Shown here: one piece after another, positions 43,420-52,451 of the stretch | How the letters are laid out: each line of letters opens with the position of its first letter | Position numbering within the stretch: position 1 is the stretch's first letter | DNA from: CAZGXI01 sp964529715 | GTDB lineage: Bacteria; Chloroflexota; Anaerolineae; Aggregatilineales; Ch27 | Assembly (NCBI GenBank): GCA_964529715.1 | Contig: CAZGXI010000014.1 | Coordinates: 43,423 to 107,422, forward strand | DNA length: 64,000 bases | Direction of reading: 5' to 3' | Made by a program: the position numbers and the translations under genes | The notes under the pieces: generated by a model | The model's database searches: none | Seen by the model: the letters and a program-made list of their open reading frames with translations, nothing else | What the model was told of the DNA's origin: nothing

Positions 43420-45285
43420 ATGTCTGGTGAACAACGTCAGACACGGCGCGCCCCGGCGAATATGCGCGCCGTGTACCCGCCGGATGACGGCGATTTTAAC
43501 GGTCTGGACGAAGCGGCAAATGTTTTCGCTATGCCGGTGAGCGAAAGGGCGGTCATGCCGGCGCAGCCGCGCGCCGACGCGCTGGTGACCTTCCCCGACG
43601 GACGAGTGCTGTCTGCGCCAGTCGGCACACCGCTGGAGGCATATTTCAAGGTGTGGCTGAAGGACAACGGGCGCACGGCAGTGGCGGCGATTGTCGATGG
43701 CCGCCTGCGCGAACTGACCTATCCTGTGACCCATGATGTCACCGCTGCACCTATCGGCATGGAACACAGCGATGGCGGGCGCATCTACCGTCGCTCGCTG
43801 ATCTTCCTGCTTACCACCGCTGCCGCCGAACTCTATCCGGGCGTGCAGGTCGTGATCGATCACTCCCTGCCGGGCGGGGCGTTCTTCTGCCGTCTGCGCG
43901 GACGGCCCAACTTCAGCGCCGAGGAACTGACCGGCCTGGAAGTGCACATGCGCACCATCGTCCAGGCAGACGCGCCCATCCGCCGGAAGGTTACGCCACT
44001 GCAAGAGGCTATCGACCTGTTCCGGCAGCGCGGCGACGACGACAAGCTGCGTCTGCTGGAGAACCGCCAGAAGGATTACCTGGTCCTCTACACGCTGCGC
44101 AACAACGCCGATTACTTCTACGGCTACATGGTCCCTTCGACCGGCTACCTCCACCTGTTTGAACTGCGGCTGGTGGACGAAGCGCCGGATGGCTTTATCC
44201 TGCTGTATCCGCGCGCCGAAGCGCCGGACCGCATTCTGCCCTACACGCCCTCTGTCCAGATCGCCAGGGTCTTTTCCCAGGCGGCGCAGTGGTTGGAACG
44301 GTTGGGCGTGGAGGACATCGGCCATCTTAACCGCGCGGTGCAGAGCGGGCGCGCGCGGGAATTGATCCTGGTGGCCGAGGCGCTGCACGAGCAGCACATC
44401 GCCGAGATCGCCTCTGCCATCCGGCGGCGACACGCGGACGGGATGCGTTTGGTGTTGATCGCCGGGCCGTCCTCTTCCGGCAAGACGACCTTTTCCAAGC
44501 GGCTGGCGGTGCAACTGCTAGCCCAGGGGTTGCGGCCTTACCCGCTGGCGCTGGACCATTACTTCGTAGATCGGGAGGCCACGCCGCGCGACGAGGCCGG
44601 CGAATATGACTTCGAGGCCCTCGGCGCACTGAACCTGCCGCTGTTCAATGAGCAGTTGGTTGCCCTCACGTCGGGTCGGGCAGTGACACTGCCACACTAT
44701 GACTTTATCTCTGGAAAATCAATGGTCGGCCCGCGTGTGCAGTTGACCCCCGATCACGTGCTGTTGATCGAAGGGATTCACGGCCTCAACCCGGCTCTGG
44801 TGCCCGACGTGCCGCCGGATCGGATTTTCCGCATCTATGTGTCGGCGCTGACGCAGTTGAATATCGACCGCCACAACCGCGTCCCGACAACGGACGTGCG
44901 GCTGCTGCGGCGCATCGTGCGGGATGCAACCTATCGCGGTTACAGCGCCACGTCCACCATCACCCGCTGGGCCAGTGTGCGACGCGGCGAGAAACGCTGG
45001 ATTTTCCCGTTTCAAGAAAACGCCGACGTGATGTTCAACTCGGCGCTGATGTACGAGCTTTCGGTGCTACGCCCAAAGGCCGAACCGCTGCTGCTGCAAG
45101 TCGATCCCGACACGTTACAGCATATCGAGGCCAAGCGGCTGCTGTCGTTCTTGCGCTGGGTGCGCCCGCTCACCGATGAACTGGTGCCGGATAACTCGCT
45201 GCTGCGGGAATTCATCGGCGGCTGCATTTTGGAGACCTACACGCCGGAAGAGGGCACGGTTTCTACCAAGCCGGAGGAATTCTGA
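43420..45285 (+). CDS. TGS-domain nucleoside (uridine) kinase
   Basis: 621 residues. The first part has a TGS-like segment (LVTFPDGRVLSAPVGTPLEA) and a region resembling the second additional domain of threonyl-tRNA synthetase (RGRPNFSAEELTGLEVHM). From about residue 340 comes a uridine-kinase/PRK fold: Walker A IAGPSSSGKTTFSKRL, the substrate loop ALDHYFVDREATPRDEAGEY, VLLIEGIHGLNP and IDRHNRVPTTDVRLLRR. The TGS-SAD-kinase order is a known composite in Thermotoga, Firmicutes and Chloroflexi. It phosphorylates a nucleoside or a similar substrate. It starts 1 base after the GH13 stop, so they are co-translated although no metabolic link is obvious. Confidence 0.88.
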   Translation: MSGEQRQTRRAPANMRAVYPPDDGDFNGLDEAANVFAMPVSERAVMPAQPRADALVTFPDGRVLSAPVGTPLEAYFKVWLKDNGRTAVAAIVDGRLRELTYPVTHDVTAAPIGMEHSDGGRIYRRSLIFLLTTAAAELYPGVQVVIDHSLPGGAFFCRLRGRPNFSAEELTGLEVHMRTIVQADAPIRRKVTPLQEAIDLFRQRGDDDKLRLLENRQKDYLVLYTLRNNADYFYGYMVPSTGYLHLFELRLVDEAPDGFILLYPRAEAPDRILPYTPSVQIARVFSQAAQWLERLGVEDIGHLNRAVQSGRARELILVAEALHEQHIAEIASAIRRRHADGMRLVLIAGPSSSGKTTFSKRLAVQLLAQGLRPYPLALDHYFVDREATPRDEAGEYDFEALGALNLPLFNEQLVALTSGRAVTLPHYDFISGKSMVGPRVQLTPDHVLLIEGIHGLNPALVPDVPPDRIFRIYVSALTQLNIDRHNRVPTTDVRLLRRIVRDATYRGYSATSTITRWASVRRGEKRWIFPFQENADVMFNSALMYELSVLRPKAEPLLLQVDPDTLQHIEAKRLLSFLRWVRPLTDELVPDNSLLREFIGGCILETYTPEEGTVSTKPEEF

Positions 45286-45336
45286 CCCGCCATCATGGGG
45301 CCGGGTATGCCCGGCCCCTGTTGAGATTCGCCCGAT

Positions 45337-46809
45337 CTATTCCACGATCCGGTTCGCCACCAGCCGCGCTGCGATGAGAGAACTCGGCACGCCGGTGCCC
45401 GGATGGGTGCTGGCCCCCACAAAGTATAGGTTGGTGTAGCGCGGGTGCCGGTTATGCGGGCGGAAGTAGGCCAGTTGGGTCAGCGTGTGGCTGAGGCCGT
45501 GCGTGGCGCCCTTCATGAGGTTGTAGCGCTTCTGCCAGGACAGCGGGGTGTAGTCCACCTCAAACTTCAGGTGCGCCTGCAAGTCGGTAATGCCCAGCAG
45601 CGCCAACCGCTCAAAAACCGCCTGCCGCGCACGGTCCCGGATGGCCCGCCAGTTTTGCTCGCCGCTTTCGTCCAGATGCCCAACCGGGACGATGGCGATC
45701 AGCGTGTCCTGGCCTTGCGGCGCGTGAGAGGGGTCCAGACGCGCCGGGGCGTGAATATACAGGCTGGGGTTGTCCGGCAGACCCAGATAGCGGATGATGC
45801 TCTCGAAGTTTTCCCGATAGTCGTCTGCCAGGAACAACGTGTGCGGTCCCAGCGCCGGGTAGGTCTTGTCTACCCCCCAAAAGAAGCTGATGGTTGAGCA
45901 GGAATAGCGTTTGTGGCTCAGGCGCTCGGCCAGATCGTTGTCTGGAAGCAAATGCGTGTACACGTAGGGCAGGTCGGCGTTGGCGACGACGGCGTCGGCG
46001 GTCAGGCGCGCGCCGTCCTCCAGTGTCACCCCATGGGCGTGCGTCTTGTTCACGTCGATGCGCGCAACCGGGGCGTCGAAGACGAATTCGACCCCCGCCT
46101 GGCGGGCGATCTCCATCAGGGCCTCGACGATGCGGTACATCCCGCCTTTGGGATACCACACCCCATGCGCCAGTTCGGTGTAAGGCATCATCGAGAACGT
46201 CGCCGGCGCCTCGAAGGGACTCAGGCCCATGTAGACGTCCTGGAAGGTGAAGGCGGCCTTGAGGCGCGGCTCGTCGAAGTAGGCCGCCATGTGGCGGTAG
46301 TGCGGGATCAGCGGCTTCAACTGGTACACCAGCGGTAGGTTAGCGGGGGAGAAGAACTGGGCAGCCGTGCGAAAATCGCGCTGCACCAGCCGTTCCACGC
46401 CCAGGGTGTAATGGCGATGGCCTTCTTCCAGGTAGCGCAGAAAGGCCGCAAAGCTACCCGGTTCGATGGCTTCCAGTTGATCCTGCATCGCCTTCAAGTC
46501 TGAGGTCAGGGTCAGGCGGCGGCCATCGTCGAAGATCAGGTGGTACGTCGGGTCGACGCGCTGCAAATCCAACATCTCGCGCAGTGACGCGCCCAGCGCC
46601 GCGAATTCGGCCTCGTAGAGCAGGGGCATGACGAGCAGCGTGGGGCCGGTGTCGAAGTGATGGCCGTCGCGCTCGAAGTAGTTGCAGCGCCCGCCAGGCT
46701 GGCGGTTTTTTTCGATGACGGTGACATGGACGCCGCGCCGCGCCAGGTGCGCCGCCGCAGCGATGCCACCGATCCCGGCGCCGATGACGAGTACGGATGC
46801 TGGTTTCAT
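45337..46809 (-). CDS. crtI: Phytoene desaturase
   Basis: 490 residues. FAD-binding N-terminus VIGAGIGGIAAAAHLARRG with the family's following VTVIEKNRQPGGRCNYFERD, the conserved DTGPTLLVMP, and the C-terminal LYFVGASTHPGTGVPSSLIA typical of CrtI. CrtI converts phytoene to coloured carotenes by stepwise desaturation at the membrane. It is 45 bases downstream of crtB on the same strand, so they form a two-gene carotenoid operon. No cyclase, hydroxylase or ketolase gene is adjacent, so the final carotenoid cannot be told. Confidence 0.94.
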   Translation of the reverse strand: MKPASVLVIGAGIGGIAAAAHLARRGVHVTVIEKNRQPGGRCNYFERDGHHFDTGPTLLVMPLLYEAEFAALGASLREMLDLQRVDPTYHLIFDDGRRLTLTSDLKAMQDQLEAIEPGSFAAFLRYLEEGHRHYTLGVERLVQRDFRTAAQFFSPANLPLVYQLKPLIPHYRHMAAYFDEPRLKAAFTFQDVYMGLSPFEAPATFSMMPYTELAHGVWYPKGGMYRIVEALMEIARQAGVEFVFDAPVARIDVNKTHAHGVTLEDGARLTADAVVANADLPYVYTHLLPDNDLAERLSHKRYSCSTISFFWGVDKTYPALGPHTLFLADDYRENFESIIRYLGLPDNPSLYIHAPARLDPSHAPQGQDTLIAIVPVGHLDESGEQNWRAIRDRARQAVFERLALLGITDLQAHLKFEVDYTPLSWQKRYNLMKGATHGLSHTLTQLAYFRPHNRHPRYTNLYFVGASTHPGTGVPSSLIAARLVANRIVE

Positions 46810-46854
46810 GATCTTTCCTTTAATCAGGTGATACCTATCTTCTCTACGTCCGTT

Positions 46855-47775
46855 TCAGGCTTTTTGCAGGTAGTAAGAAGCCGACCGATGTCCCCACAGC
46901 GCCTGCGCGAGTACCGACCACCCCATCCTTAATCCCGTCCGCCAGCCCTTACATTCAGGGTAGGCCCCCCGGAGACGATAACCTTCGCACTCGATGGCGT
47001 TCAACACCCGCTCGAAACGGGCGATGTAAGCATAGCCGGCCAGTCGGCAGCGCCAGTTGGCGATCTTTGCCAGGTAGTCTTTGCCGGCAGCGAAGTAGTC
47101 GCGCGCCAGGCAAACGCGGCTTTCGACCCAGGCCCGGTAAAGGCTGTTCCCGACATCGCCGGGATCGAGCCGACCACGCTCCAGGACTTCGCCGGGGATG
47201 TTGAAGTAGCCCACCGTGATGTCCTCGCAGGCGTCACGCAGCATATGGGTGATGTGCGCGGCGGTGACGGCGAAATAGCGCGCCGGGCATTGCGGGCCGG
47301 GATGATCGTGGCCGATGAAGTAGTGCAGCGCCTCCGTCACGGCAACCGCCAGGTGGCGGGTATATTCGGCCAGCTCATCCTGCGAAATGAACCGCCCGCG
47401 TCGGTCCACATCGAAGGTCATGACCGCCATCATGTGCCGGATGTAGGATTCGAGTCCGTTGCGCAATCCACGAGCGTTCTGCACTAACTGCACCAGCATG
47501 GCCTCTTCGCGCGTCACGTCCAACGGCCATTCCCCGCGGCAGCAACACTCCACAAGCTCCTGCTGGCGGGCGACGAAGGCAACTCGCGCCGCCTTTTCCA
47601 CGTCTCCATCGAGCCAATCGTCTACCCAGCGAAAATATGCATAGGCCAGATAAGCGTCGGCGACGCGGTCCCGGTCTACCAGGAAACGGATGGTGTAGTA
47701 GGTCTGCCGGCTGGCAGCTTTGGTGATCGAAGCCGCCAACGCCGACGGCCCATCCTTAACCATGTGTGCAAACAT
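46855..47775 (-). CDS. crtB: Phytoene/squalene synthase family protein
   Basis: 306 residues. It condenses two prenyl diphosphates. The first Asp motif is WVDDWLDGD, the second is DACEDITVGYFNIP, and the N-terminal SRQTYYTIRFLVDRD is the usual S-x-x-T/Y start of the fold. The start is uncertain: ATG 47775 (MFAHMVKDG) gives usual family length; ATG 47928 would add 51 residues (MGNHVIYAG). I chose the shorter. Followed by crtI, so phytoene synthase is likelier than squalene synthase. ilvD diverges upstream. Confidence 0.88.
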   Translation of the reverse strand: MFAHMVKDGPSALAASITKAASRQTYYTIRFLVDRDRVADAYLAYAYFRWVDDWLDGDVEKAARVAFVARQQELVECCCRGEWPLDVTREEAMLVQLVQNARGLRNGLESYIRHMMAVMTFDVDRRGRFISQDELAEYTRHLAVAVTEALHYFIGHDHPGPQCPARYFAVTAAHITHMLRDACEDITVGYFNIPGEVLERGRLDPGDVGNSLYRAWVESRVCLARDYFAAGKDYLAKIANWRCRLAGYAYIARFERVLNAIECEGYRLRGAYPECKGWRTGLRMGWSVLAQALWGHRSASYYLQKA

Positions 47776-48028
47776 TTCTCTATCCCCCGCGGCGACACCT
47801 GGGCTTGGCACGTGTGCCTCTTTTAGCGCACGCACCGCCGAGTCGGCGTCGTCGAACGGTGAGAACCTCCGAATAAGGTCCAGGTCAAGATGATGTTGAT
47901 TGCCAGCATAGATTACGTGGTTCCCCATGCAGGGTTGCGGCAGGCAGGCAAAAAATCCCCCGCGCCTGGCCCCTGCGTTACAATTTGGCGAATTCTTTCC
48001 CTGCTTATGCGCAAAAGGAGTTTTCGCC

Positions 48029-49744
48029 ATGACGACCGCCCCCACCCAGAACAGACATGCCCTCAACAGCCGCAGCCGTCCGCTGCTAGAAGGCCCAGAC
48101 CGCGCCGCCGCGCGCGCCATGTTCAAGGCCATCGGCCTCACCGACGCAGACCTGGCCAAACCGCTGATCGGCATCGCTAACACCTGGACCGAAATCGGCC
48201 CGTGCAACTACCACCTGCTGCGTCTCGCGGCCAAGATCAAGGAAGGCGTCCGCGCCGCCGGAGGGACACCGCTGGAATTCAACACCGTGAGCATCTCCGA
48301 CGGCATCACGATGGGCACCGAGGGCATGAAAGCCTCGCTGATCAGCCGGGAGGTGATCGCCGACTCGATTGAGCTGATCGCGCACGCCAATTATTTCGAC
48401 GGGCTGATCGCCCTCTCTGCCTGCGACAAGACCATCCCCGGCACGATCATGGCGCTTATCCGCCTGGACCTGCCCGCGCTGATGCTCTACGGCGGCTCGA
48501 TTGCCCCCGGCCACTATGCGGGCCGCGATCTGACCGTGCAGGATGTCTTTGAGGCAGTAGGCGCCTATGCCGCCGGGCGGATCACGGCAGAGGAGTTCAA
48601 AGCCATTGAAGATTACGCCTGTCCCGGCCCCGGCGCGTGCGGTGGGCAGTTCACCGCCAACACGATGGCGACCGCCGTCGAGATCATGGGCATCTGTCCG
48701 ATGGGCATGGCCGACGTTCCGGCAGTCGGTGCGGCCAAAGAAGATGTAGCCCGCCGCGCCGGGGAGTTGATTCTGGATATGGTCGCGCAGGACATTCGCC
48801 CCAGCAAGGTGATCACCCGTGCCGCGCTGGAAAATGCCATCGCCTCCGCTGCCGCCACCGGCGGTTCGACCAACATCGTGCTGCATTCGCTGGCCCTGGC
48901 CCGCGAAGCCGGGATTCCCCTGACGCTTGATGACATTGAGGCCATCAGCGCCCGCACGCCGATCATCGCCGATCTCAAGCCGACGGGTCGCTTCACTGCC
49001 TTAGACGTGCACAAGGCCGGCGGCATCCGCCTGCTGGCGCAGCGGATGCTGGAAGGCGGCTATCTACATGGCGATACGCTGACCGTCACCGGGCGCACGC
49101 TGGCCGAAGAAGCTGCCAGCGCCCAGGAAACGCCGGGGCAGGAAGTCATCCGCCCGCTAAGCAACCCGATCAGCACACACGGTGGGCTGCACATCCTCAA
49201 GGGCAACCTGGCGCCCAACGGCTGCGTGATCAAGCTCAAGGGCAATGAGCCGCGTACCCATCGCGGCCCGGCGCGCGTTTTCGACCGCGAGGAAGACGCC
49301 ATGGCGGCGGTGCAGTCCCGCCAGATCAAGGCAGGGGACGTGGTGGTGATCCGCTACGAGGGGCCGGTCGGCGGACCGGGGATGCGCGAGATGCTCGGCG
49401 TCACGGCGGCGATCACCGGGCAGGGGTTGGGCCGCGACGTGCTGTTGATCACCGACGGGCGCTTCTCCGGGGCGACACACGGCCTGTGCGTGGGGCACAT
49501 CGCGCCAGAAGCGATGGTCGGTGGGCCGCTGGCGCTGGTGCAGAATGACGACATCATCAGCGTAGACATCGACGCGCGGCGGATCAGCGTCGAACTGGAC
49601 GAGGCGGAACTGGCCCGCCGCCGCGCCGCCTGGACCCCGCCTGCGCCACACTATACCAATGGCGTCATGGCGAAGTACGCCCGGCAGGTCGCCCAGGCCG
49701 ACGATGGCGCGGTGACGAACACCGCGCACGGCCTGGCGCGCTGA
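48029..49744 (+). CDS. ilvD: Dihydroxy-acid dehydratase
   Basis: 571 residues. It dehydrates 2,3-dihydroxy-3-methyl acids in valine and isoleucine synthesis. Iron-sulphur and active-site motifs: LSACDKTIPGTIMALIRL, CPGPGACGGQFTANTM, SDGITMGTEGMKASLISRE and the C-terminal DGRFSGATHGLCVGHIAPEA. The ATG follows AAAAGGAG by 8 bases; the frame upstream is the leader region and the crtB start region. Divergent from crtB. No other ilv gene is adjacent. Confidence 0.97.
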   Translation: MTTAPTQNRHALNSRSRPLLEGPDRAAARAMFKAIGLTDADLAKPLIGIANTWTEIGPCNYHLLRLAAKIKEGVRAAGGTPLEFNTVSISDGITMGTEGMKASLISREVIADSIELIAHANYFDGLIALSACDKTIPGTIMALIRLDLPALMLYGGSIAPGHYAGRDLTVQDVFEAVGAYAAGRITAEEFKAIEDYACPGPGACGGQFTANTMATAVEIMGICPMGMADVPAVGAAKEDVARRAGELILDMVAQDIRPSKVITRAALENAIASAAATGGSTNIVLHSLALAREAGIPLTLDDIEAISARTPIIADLKPTGRFTALDVHKAGGIRLLAQRMLEGGYLHGDTLTVTGRTLAEEAASAQETPGQEVIRPLSNPISTHGGLHILKGNLAPNGCVIKLKGNEPRTHRGPARVFDREEDAMAAVQSRQIKAGDVVVIRYEGPVGGPGMREMLGVTAAITGQGLGRDVLLITDGRFSGATHGLCVGHIAPEAMVGGPLALVQNDDIISVDIDARRISVELDEAELARRRAAWTPPAPHYTNGVMAKYARQVAQADDGAVTNTAHGLAR

Positions 49745-49757
49745 CGATACACGTACG

Positions 49758-49800
49758 CCCGGCAGCGGCGGCACACTTGCGCAGAGCCGCCGCTGCCGGG
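49758..49800 (+). terminator. Long hairpin after ilvD
   Basis: A perfect 15-bp stem CCCGGCAGCGGCGGC/GCCGCCGCTGCCGGG with a 13-base loop, 13 bases after the ilvD stop. No T-run. Confidence 0.65.
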
Positions 49801-49824
49801 ATGTGGACAAAATAGCGCAGTCCT

Positions 49825-49877
49825 AAAGGGCCGCCTGCCGTCGGCATATCTTTCAGTCTGCCGAAAGACGGCCCTTT
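49825..49877. other. Structured intergenic segment between convergent genes
   Basis: AAAGGGCCG pairs with CGGCCCTTT (9 bp) enclosing a second stem GTCGGCA/TGCCGA. It lies between the ends of ilvD and the minus-strand SDR gene and could be a bidirectional terminator or small RNA. Confidence 0.4.
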
Positions 49878-49926
49878 CCTTCCTGTCGGCAGAGAAGCCA
49901 TGCGCAGAGGTAATTATGACCCTATC

Positions 49927-50661
49927 CTATAGGGAAAGGCGCTTGAACAGCCACTCGGGGATGTGGCAGATCGCCAGCATGATGTATCGCCAAAACCAGG
50001 GGGTGTAGACAACCGCCTCCCCTTTGAGCATGGCCGTATAAATGCGCTTACCGACGCTTTCGGGCCTGGCATAGAGGAAATTTTTCCTCAGGTGAGCCGT
50101 CATGGGGGTATCCACAAAGCCCGGCTTGATGGTAACAACGGAAACGCCTGCCTTGCTCAGTCGGGCACGCAGCCCACTGGTAAACAGACTGACTGCGCCT
50201 TTGGCCGTGCCATAAATATAATTGCTGCCGCGCCCGCGATCCCCAGCCACCGACGCGATCACCGCAATACAACCGCGCCGTTGCCGCTCGAAACGTTCGG
50301 CCAGGAGCGTAAGCAGGGAGATATAACTCAGGGCGTTGGTTTGGAGTTCACGCAGGGTTGCATCGACATCGTTCTGCGCTTTGGCCTGATCGGTCAGTGT
50401 CCCGTGCGCGATCAGCACTGCGTCCAGACTGCCTAGCGCTTCATAGGCGGCGGTTATCATCGCGCCATGCCGGGCCAGATCGCTCAGGTCGAACGTGTAA
50501 GGTACGACGCGCGCTGCGCCGCGCACTTCCAGGTCGTGCTGCACCGCCGTCAGTTTTTCGGCGTTGCGTCCGACGATGAAAAACGCTGCACCGTCGGCGG
50601 CAAAATGCCTGGCCGTTTCATGCGCGATGGCCGACGTTGCGCCTACGATCATCAGCTTCAT
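49927..50661 (-). CDS. Short-chain dehydrogenase, DprE2-like
   Basis: 244 residues. Coenzyme motif GATSAIAHETARHFA, the SDR NAG-equivalent AHGTLTD, catalytic Ser in VIASVAGDRGRGSNYIYGTAKG (S, Y-x-x-x-K) and the C-terminal PGFVDTPMTAHLRKN. The C-terminal YTPWFWRYIMLAICHIPEWL is a membrane-anchoring segment like that of DprE2. DprE2 reduces the 2-keto intermediate made by DprE1 in the synthesis of the arabinan donor in mycobacteria. It overlaps the DprE1-like gene by four bases (ATGA), so both work together. Confidence 0.82.
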   Translation of the reverse strand: MKLMIVGATSAIAHETARHFAADGAAFFIVGRNAEKLTAVQHDLEVRGAARVVPYTFDLSDLARHGAMITAAYEALGSLDAVLIAHGTLTDQAKAQNDVDATLRELQTNALSYISLLTLLAERFERQRRGCIAVIASVAGDRGRGSNYIYGTAKGAVSLFTSGLRARLSKAGVSVVTIKPGFVDTPMTAHLRKNFLYARPESVGKRIYTAMLKGEAVVYTPWFWRYIMLAICHIPEWLFKRLSL

Positions 50662-52001
50662 CCTGATCCTCGCTCATTACCGTTGCGTGTCACACGCCGC
50701 CAGAAGCTCGACGAAAACTTCGGGTCAATATACCGGGCAAATTCGCGCCACTGGGGATAACATGCCTGAAAGGTTTCCGCCGACATGCGCGCGTCTTTGG
50801 CCGGGTAGAGCACCCCGCCGTTGGCCCGCACCACCTGATCGAGGCGATTGAGCAAAGACAGGGTACGCTGGCCACGAAACGGAAAGTCCAGCGCCAAAGT
50901 CACCCCTGGTCGTGGGAATGACAACAGCCCCGGCGAGGGCATTTCCCCGAACACTTTGAGCACGGCCAGAAACGACAGCACACCAGAACGGCTGATCTGC
51001 GTCAGAATGTCCTTGATGGCCGTGCGATCCTGGGCGTAGGGGATTACGAACTGGTATTGCAGAAAACCAGGCGGGCCGTAAAGCCGGTGCCATTCGTGAA
51101 GGGCATCCAGGGGATAAAAGAACGGGTCATACGGCACGGTCTGAAACGTGTGTTTGGGGAGTTGTGAACGATAATACAGGTTATTGAAGGCTTTCGCCGT
51201 CACCAGGTTGAGTGCAAAGGCCGGGAGCTGGATCGGCACGGTGAACAAAGACTTCGGCTGCACGGACTTGCGCGGGATGTGTCTGGGCCAGGTATAGTTG
51301 CCGCGCATAAACAGCCCACGTCCCAGATTCCTGCCCGTCGCCAGGCAATCTACCCAGGCCATTGTATGTTCAAAACGTTCGTCAGAATCGGCGCTGATTT
51401 CAAAAAACTCATCCACGCAGCGAAAACGAATCTGCTCTTTGGCAATAAACGGCCCGGCCACGCGGCGCACGCGAATTTCTGCCCACAGGATCAGGCCGGT
51501 CAGACCTAACCCGCCAATGGTGGCGCGAAACAGATCGGCGTTTTCGTCGGGCGAGCAGATCAGTCGTTCACCGTCCGAGCGCAGCAGCTCGAAGCGGGTG
51601 ACGTGGCAGCCAAAAGTTCCCGCCTTGTGATGGTTTTTGCCATGCACGTCGTTGGCAATCGCGCCCCCGACGGTGACAAACTTGGTGCCGGGCGTGGTGG
51701 GAAGGAACCAGCCGCGCGGCACAATCAGCTTCAAAATATCAGCCAGGGTGACTCCGGCTTCACAGCGCAGTAGACCGGTGTCTTCGTCAAAGGCGATGAA
51801 GCGGTTGAGGGGAGCGGTATCCAGCAGTGTGCCGCCGTCGTTCAGGCAAACGTCTCCGTAGCTACGCCCCACACCATACGGTAGAACCGAACCCTCGATG
51901 GAGGCCAGGTCGGTCAGTGCATCGCGCCAGTGAACGGGGATGACGGTTTGCGATCTGGCTTTGGGATAACGTCCCCAGGATTGGTAAGTACGCAACGTCA
52001 T
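50658..52001 (-). CDS. FAD-dependent oxidoreductase, DprE1-like
   Basis: 447 residues. An N-terminal FAD-binding domain of the vanillyl-alcohol-oxidase type (LPYGVGRSYGDVCLNDGG, PTTPGTKFVTVGGAIANDVHGKNHHKAGTFGCHVTRFELL) and a C-terminal substrate domain. In DprE1 of M. tuberculosis a cysteine (C387) at NVCVDFP is the drug target; the aligned segment here is GVTLALDFPFRG, which has Ala at that position. It oxidises a polyprenyl-phosphoryl sugar to a 2-keto sugar with DprE2 reducing it. The substrate in this phylum is not known. Order: this gene first, then the SDR. Confidence 0.85.
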   Translation of the reverse strand: MTLRTYQSWGRYPKARSQTVIPVHWRDALTDLASIEGSVLPYGVGRSYGDVCLNDGGTLLDTAPLNRFIAFDEDTGLLRCEAGVTLADILKLIVPRGWFLPTTPGTKFVTVGGAIANDVHGKNHHKAGTFGCHVTRFELLRSDGERLICSPDENADLFRATIGGLGLTGLILWAEIRVRRVAGPFIAKEQIRFRCVDEFFEISADSDERFEHTMAWVDCLATGRNLGRGLFMRGNYTWPRHIPRKSVQPKSLFTVPIQLPAFALNLVTAKAFNNLYYRSQLPKHTFQTVPYDPFFYPLDALHEWHRLYGPPGFLQYQFVIPYAQDRTAIKDILTQISRSGVLSFLAVLKVFGEMPSPGLLSFPRPGVTLALDFPFRGQRTLSLLNRLDQVVRANGGVLYPAKDARMSAETFQACYPQWREFARYIDPKFSSSFWRRVTRNGNERGSG

Positions 52002-52060
52002 CGGGTCATGTCCTTGTCCAGGTCACGATTCCCATAAGAATCGGCGCAGGGAACGATCGC

Positions 52061-52140
52061 CTTTACGTCATGCTCGTGGCGTTTACGCCTTGATTGTGGC
52101 GTTTACGCCTTGATTGTGGCGTTTACGCCTTGCTCGTGGC
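52061..52140. repeat. Four tandem 20-bp repeats with internal palindrome
   Basis: Four contiguous 20-bp units end-to-end; the last three are GTTTACGCCTTGATTGTGGC twice and GTTTACGCCTTGCTCGTGGC. The first is a variant (CTTTACGTCATGCTCGTGGC). Each junction forms GGCGT-TT-ACGCC. The array lies in the 178-base gap upstream of the DprE1-like gene and downstream of the AOR operon. Confidence 0.85.
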
Positions 52141-52179
52141 GTAAAGGCGACACCCAGACGCGCCCTTGACTGACCGCTT

Positions 52180-52446
52180 TTACCCCCCGGCCATCGGCGA
52201 GAAGACCGACACCTCGTCGGCGGCGGTAAGGGGTGTATCCAGGCAGCTGAGCAGGGCTGCGTCTCGCCCGTTGATCACCACGCGCACGTGAGGGCGCAGC
52301 CCTTCGCCCGCGAAGATGCTCTCGCGCAACGGTGGATTGTCGGCGGTGAGCAGGCGCAGCGCCTCGCCCACCGTCGCCGCGTCGATCTGTTGCCGCCAGT
52401 CGGTCACATGGCGGCGGAACGCCCCGTACAGCTTGATCGTCGCCAT
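52180..52446 (-). CDS. MoaD-like sulphur carrier
   Basis: 88 residues. Ubiquitin-like beta-grasp protein that ends in SPMAGG; the terminal Gly-Gly is adenylated and thiocarboxylated by MoeB-like enzymes. ATG 52446 (MATIKLYGAFRRHV) lies 5 bases after the aldolase stop; a longer frame upstream is not MoaD-like. It closes the AOR operon. AOR-linked MoaD relatives are known in archaea and bacteria and are thought to serve the tungsten pterin cofactor. Confidence 0.88.
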   Translation of the reverse strand: MATIKLYGAFRRHVTDWRQQIDAATVGEALRLLTADNPPLRESIFAGEGLRPHVRVVINGRDAALLSCLDTPLTAADEVSVFSPMAGG

Positions 52447-52451
52447 CGGGT

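Noticed and set aside
52061..52150. Possible CRISPR array
   Set aside because: Units are directly contiguous with no spacers, and no cas genes are present.
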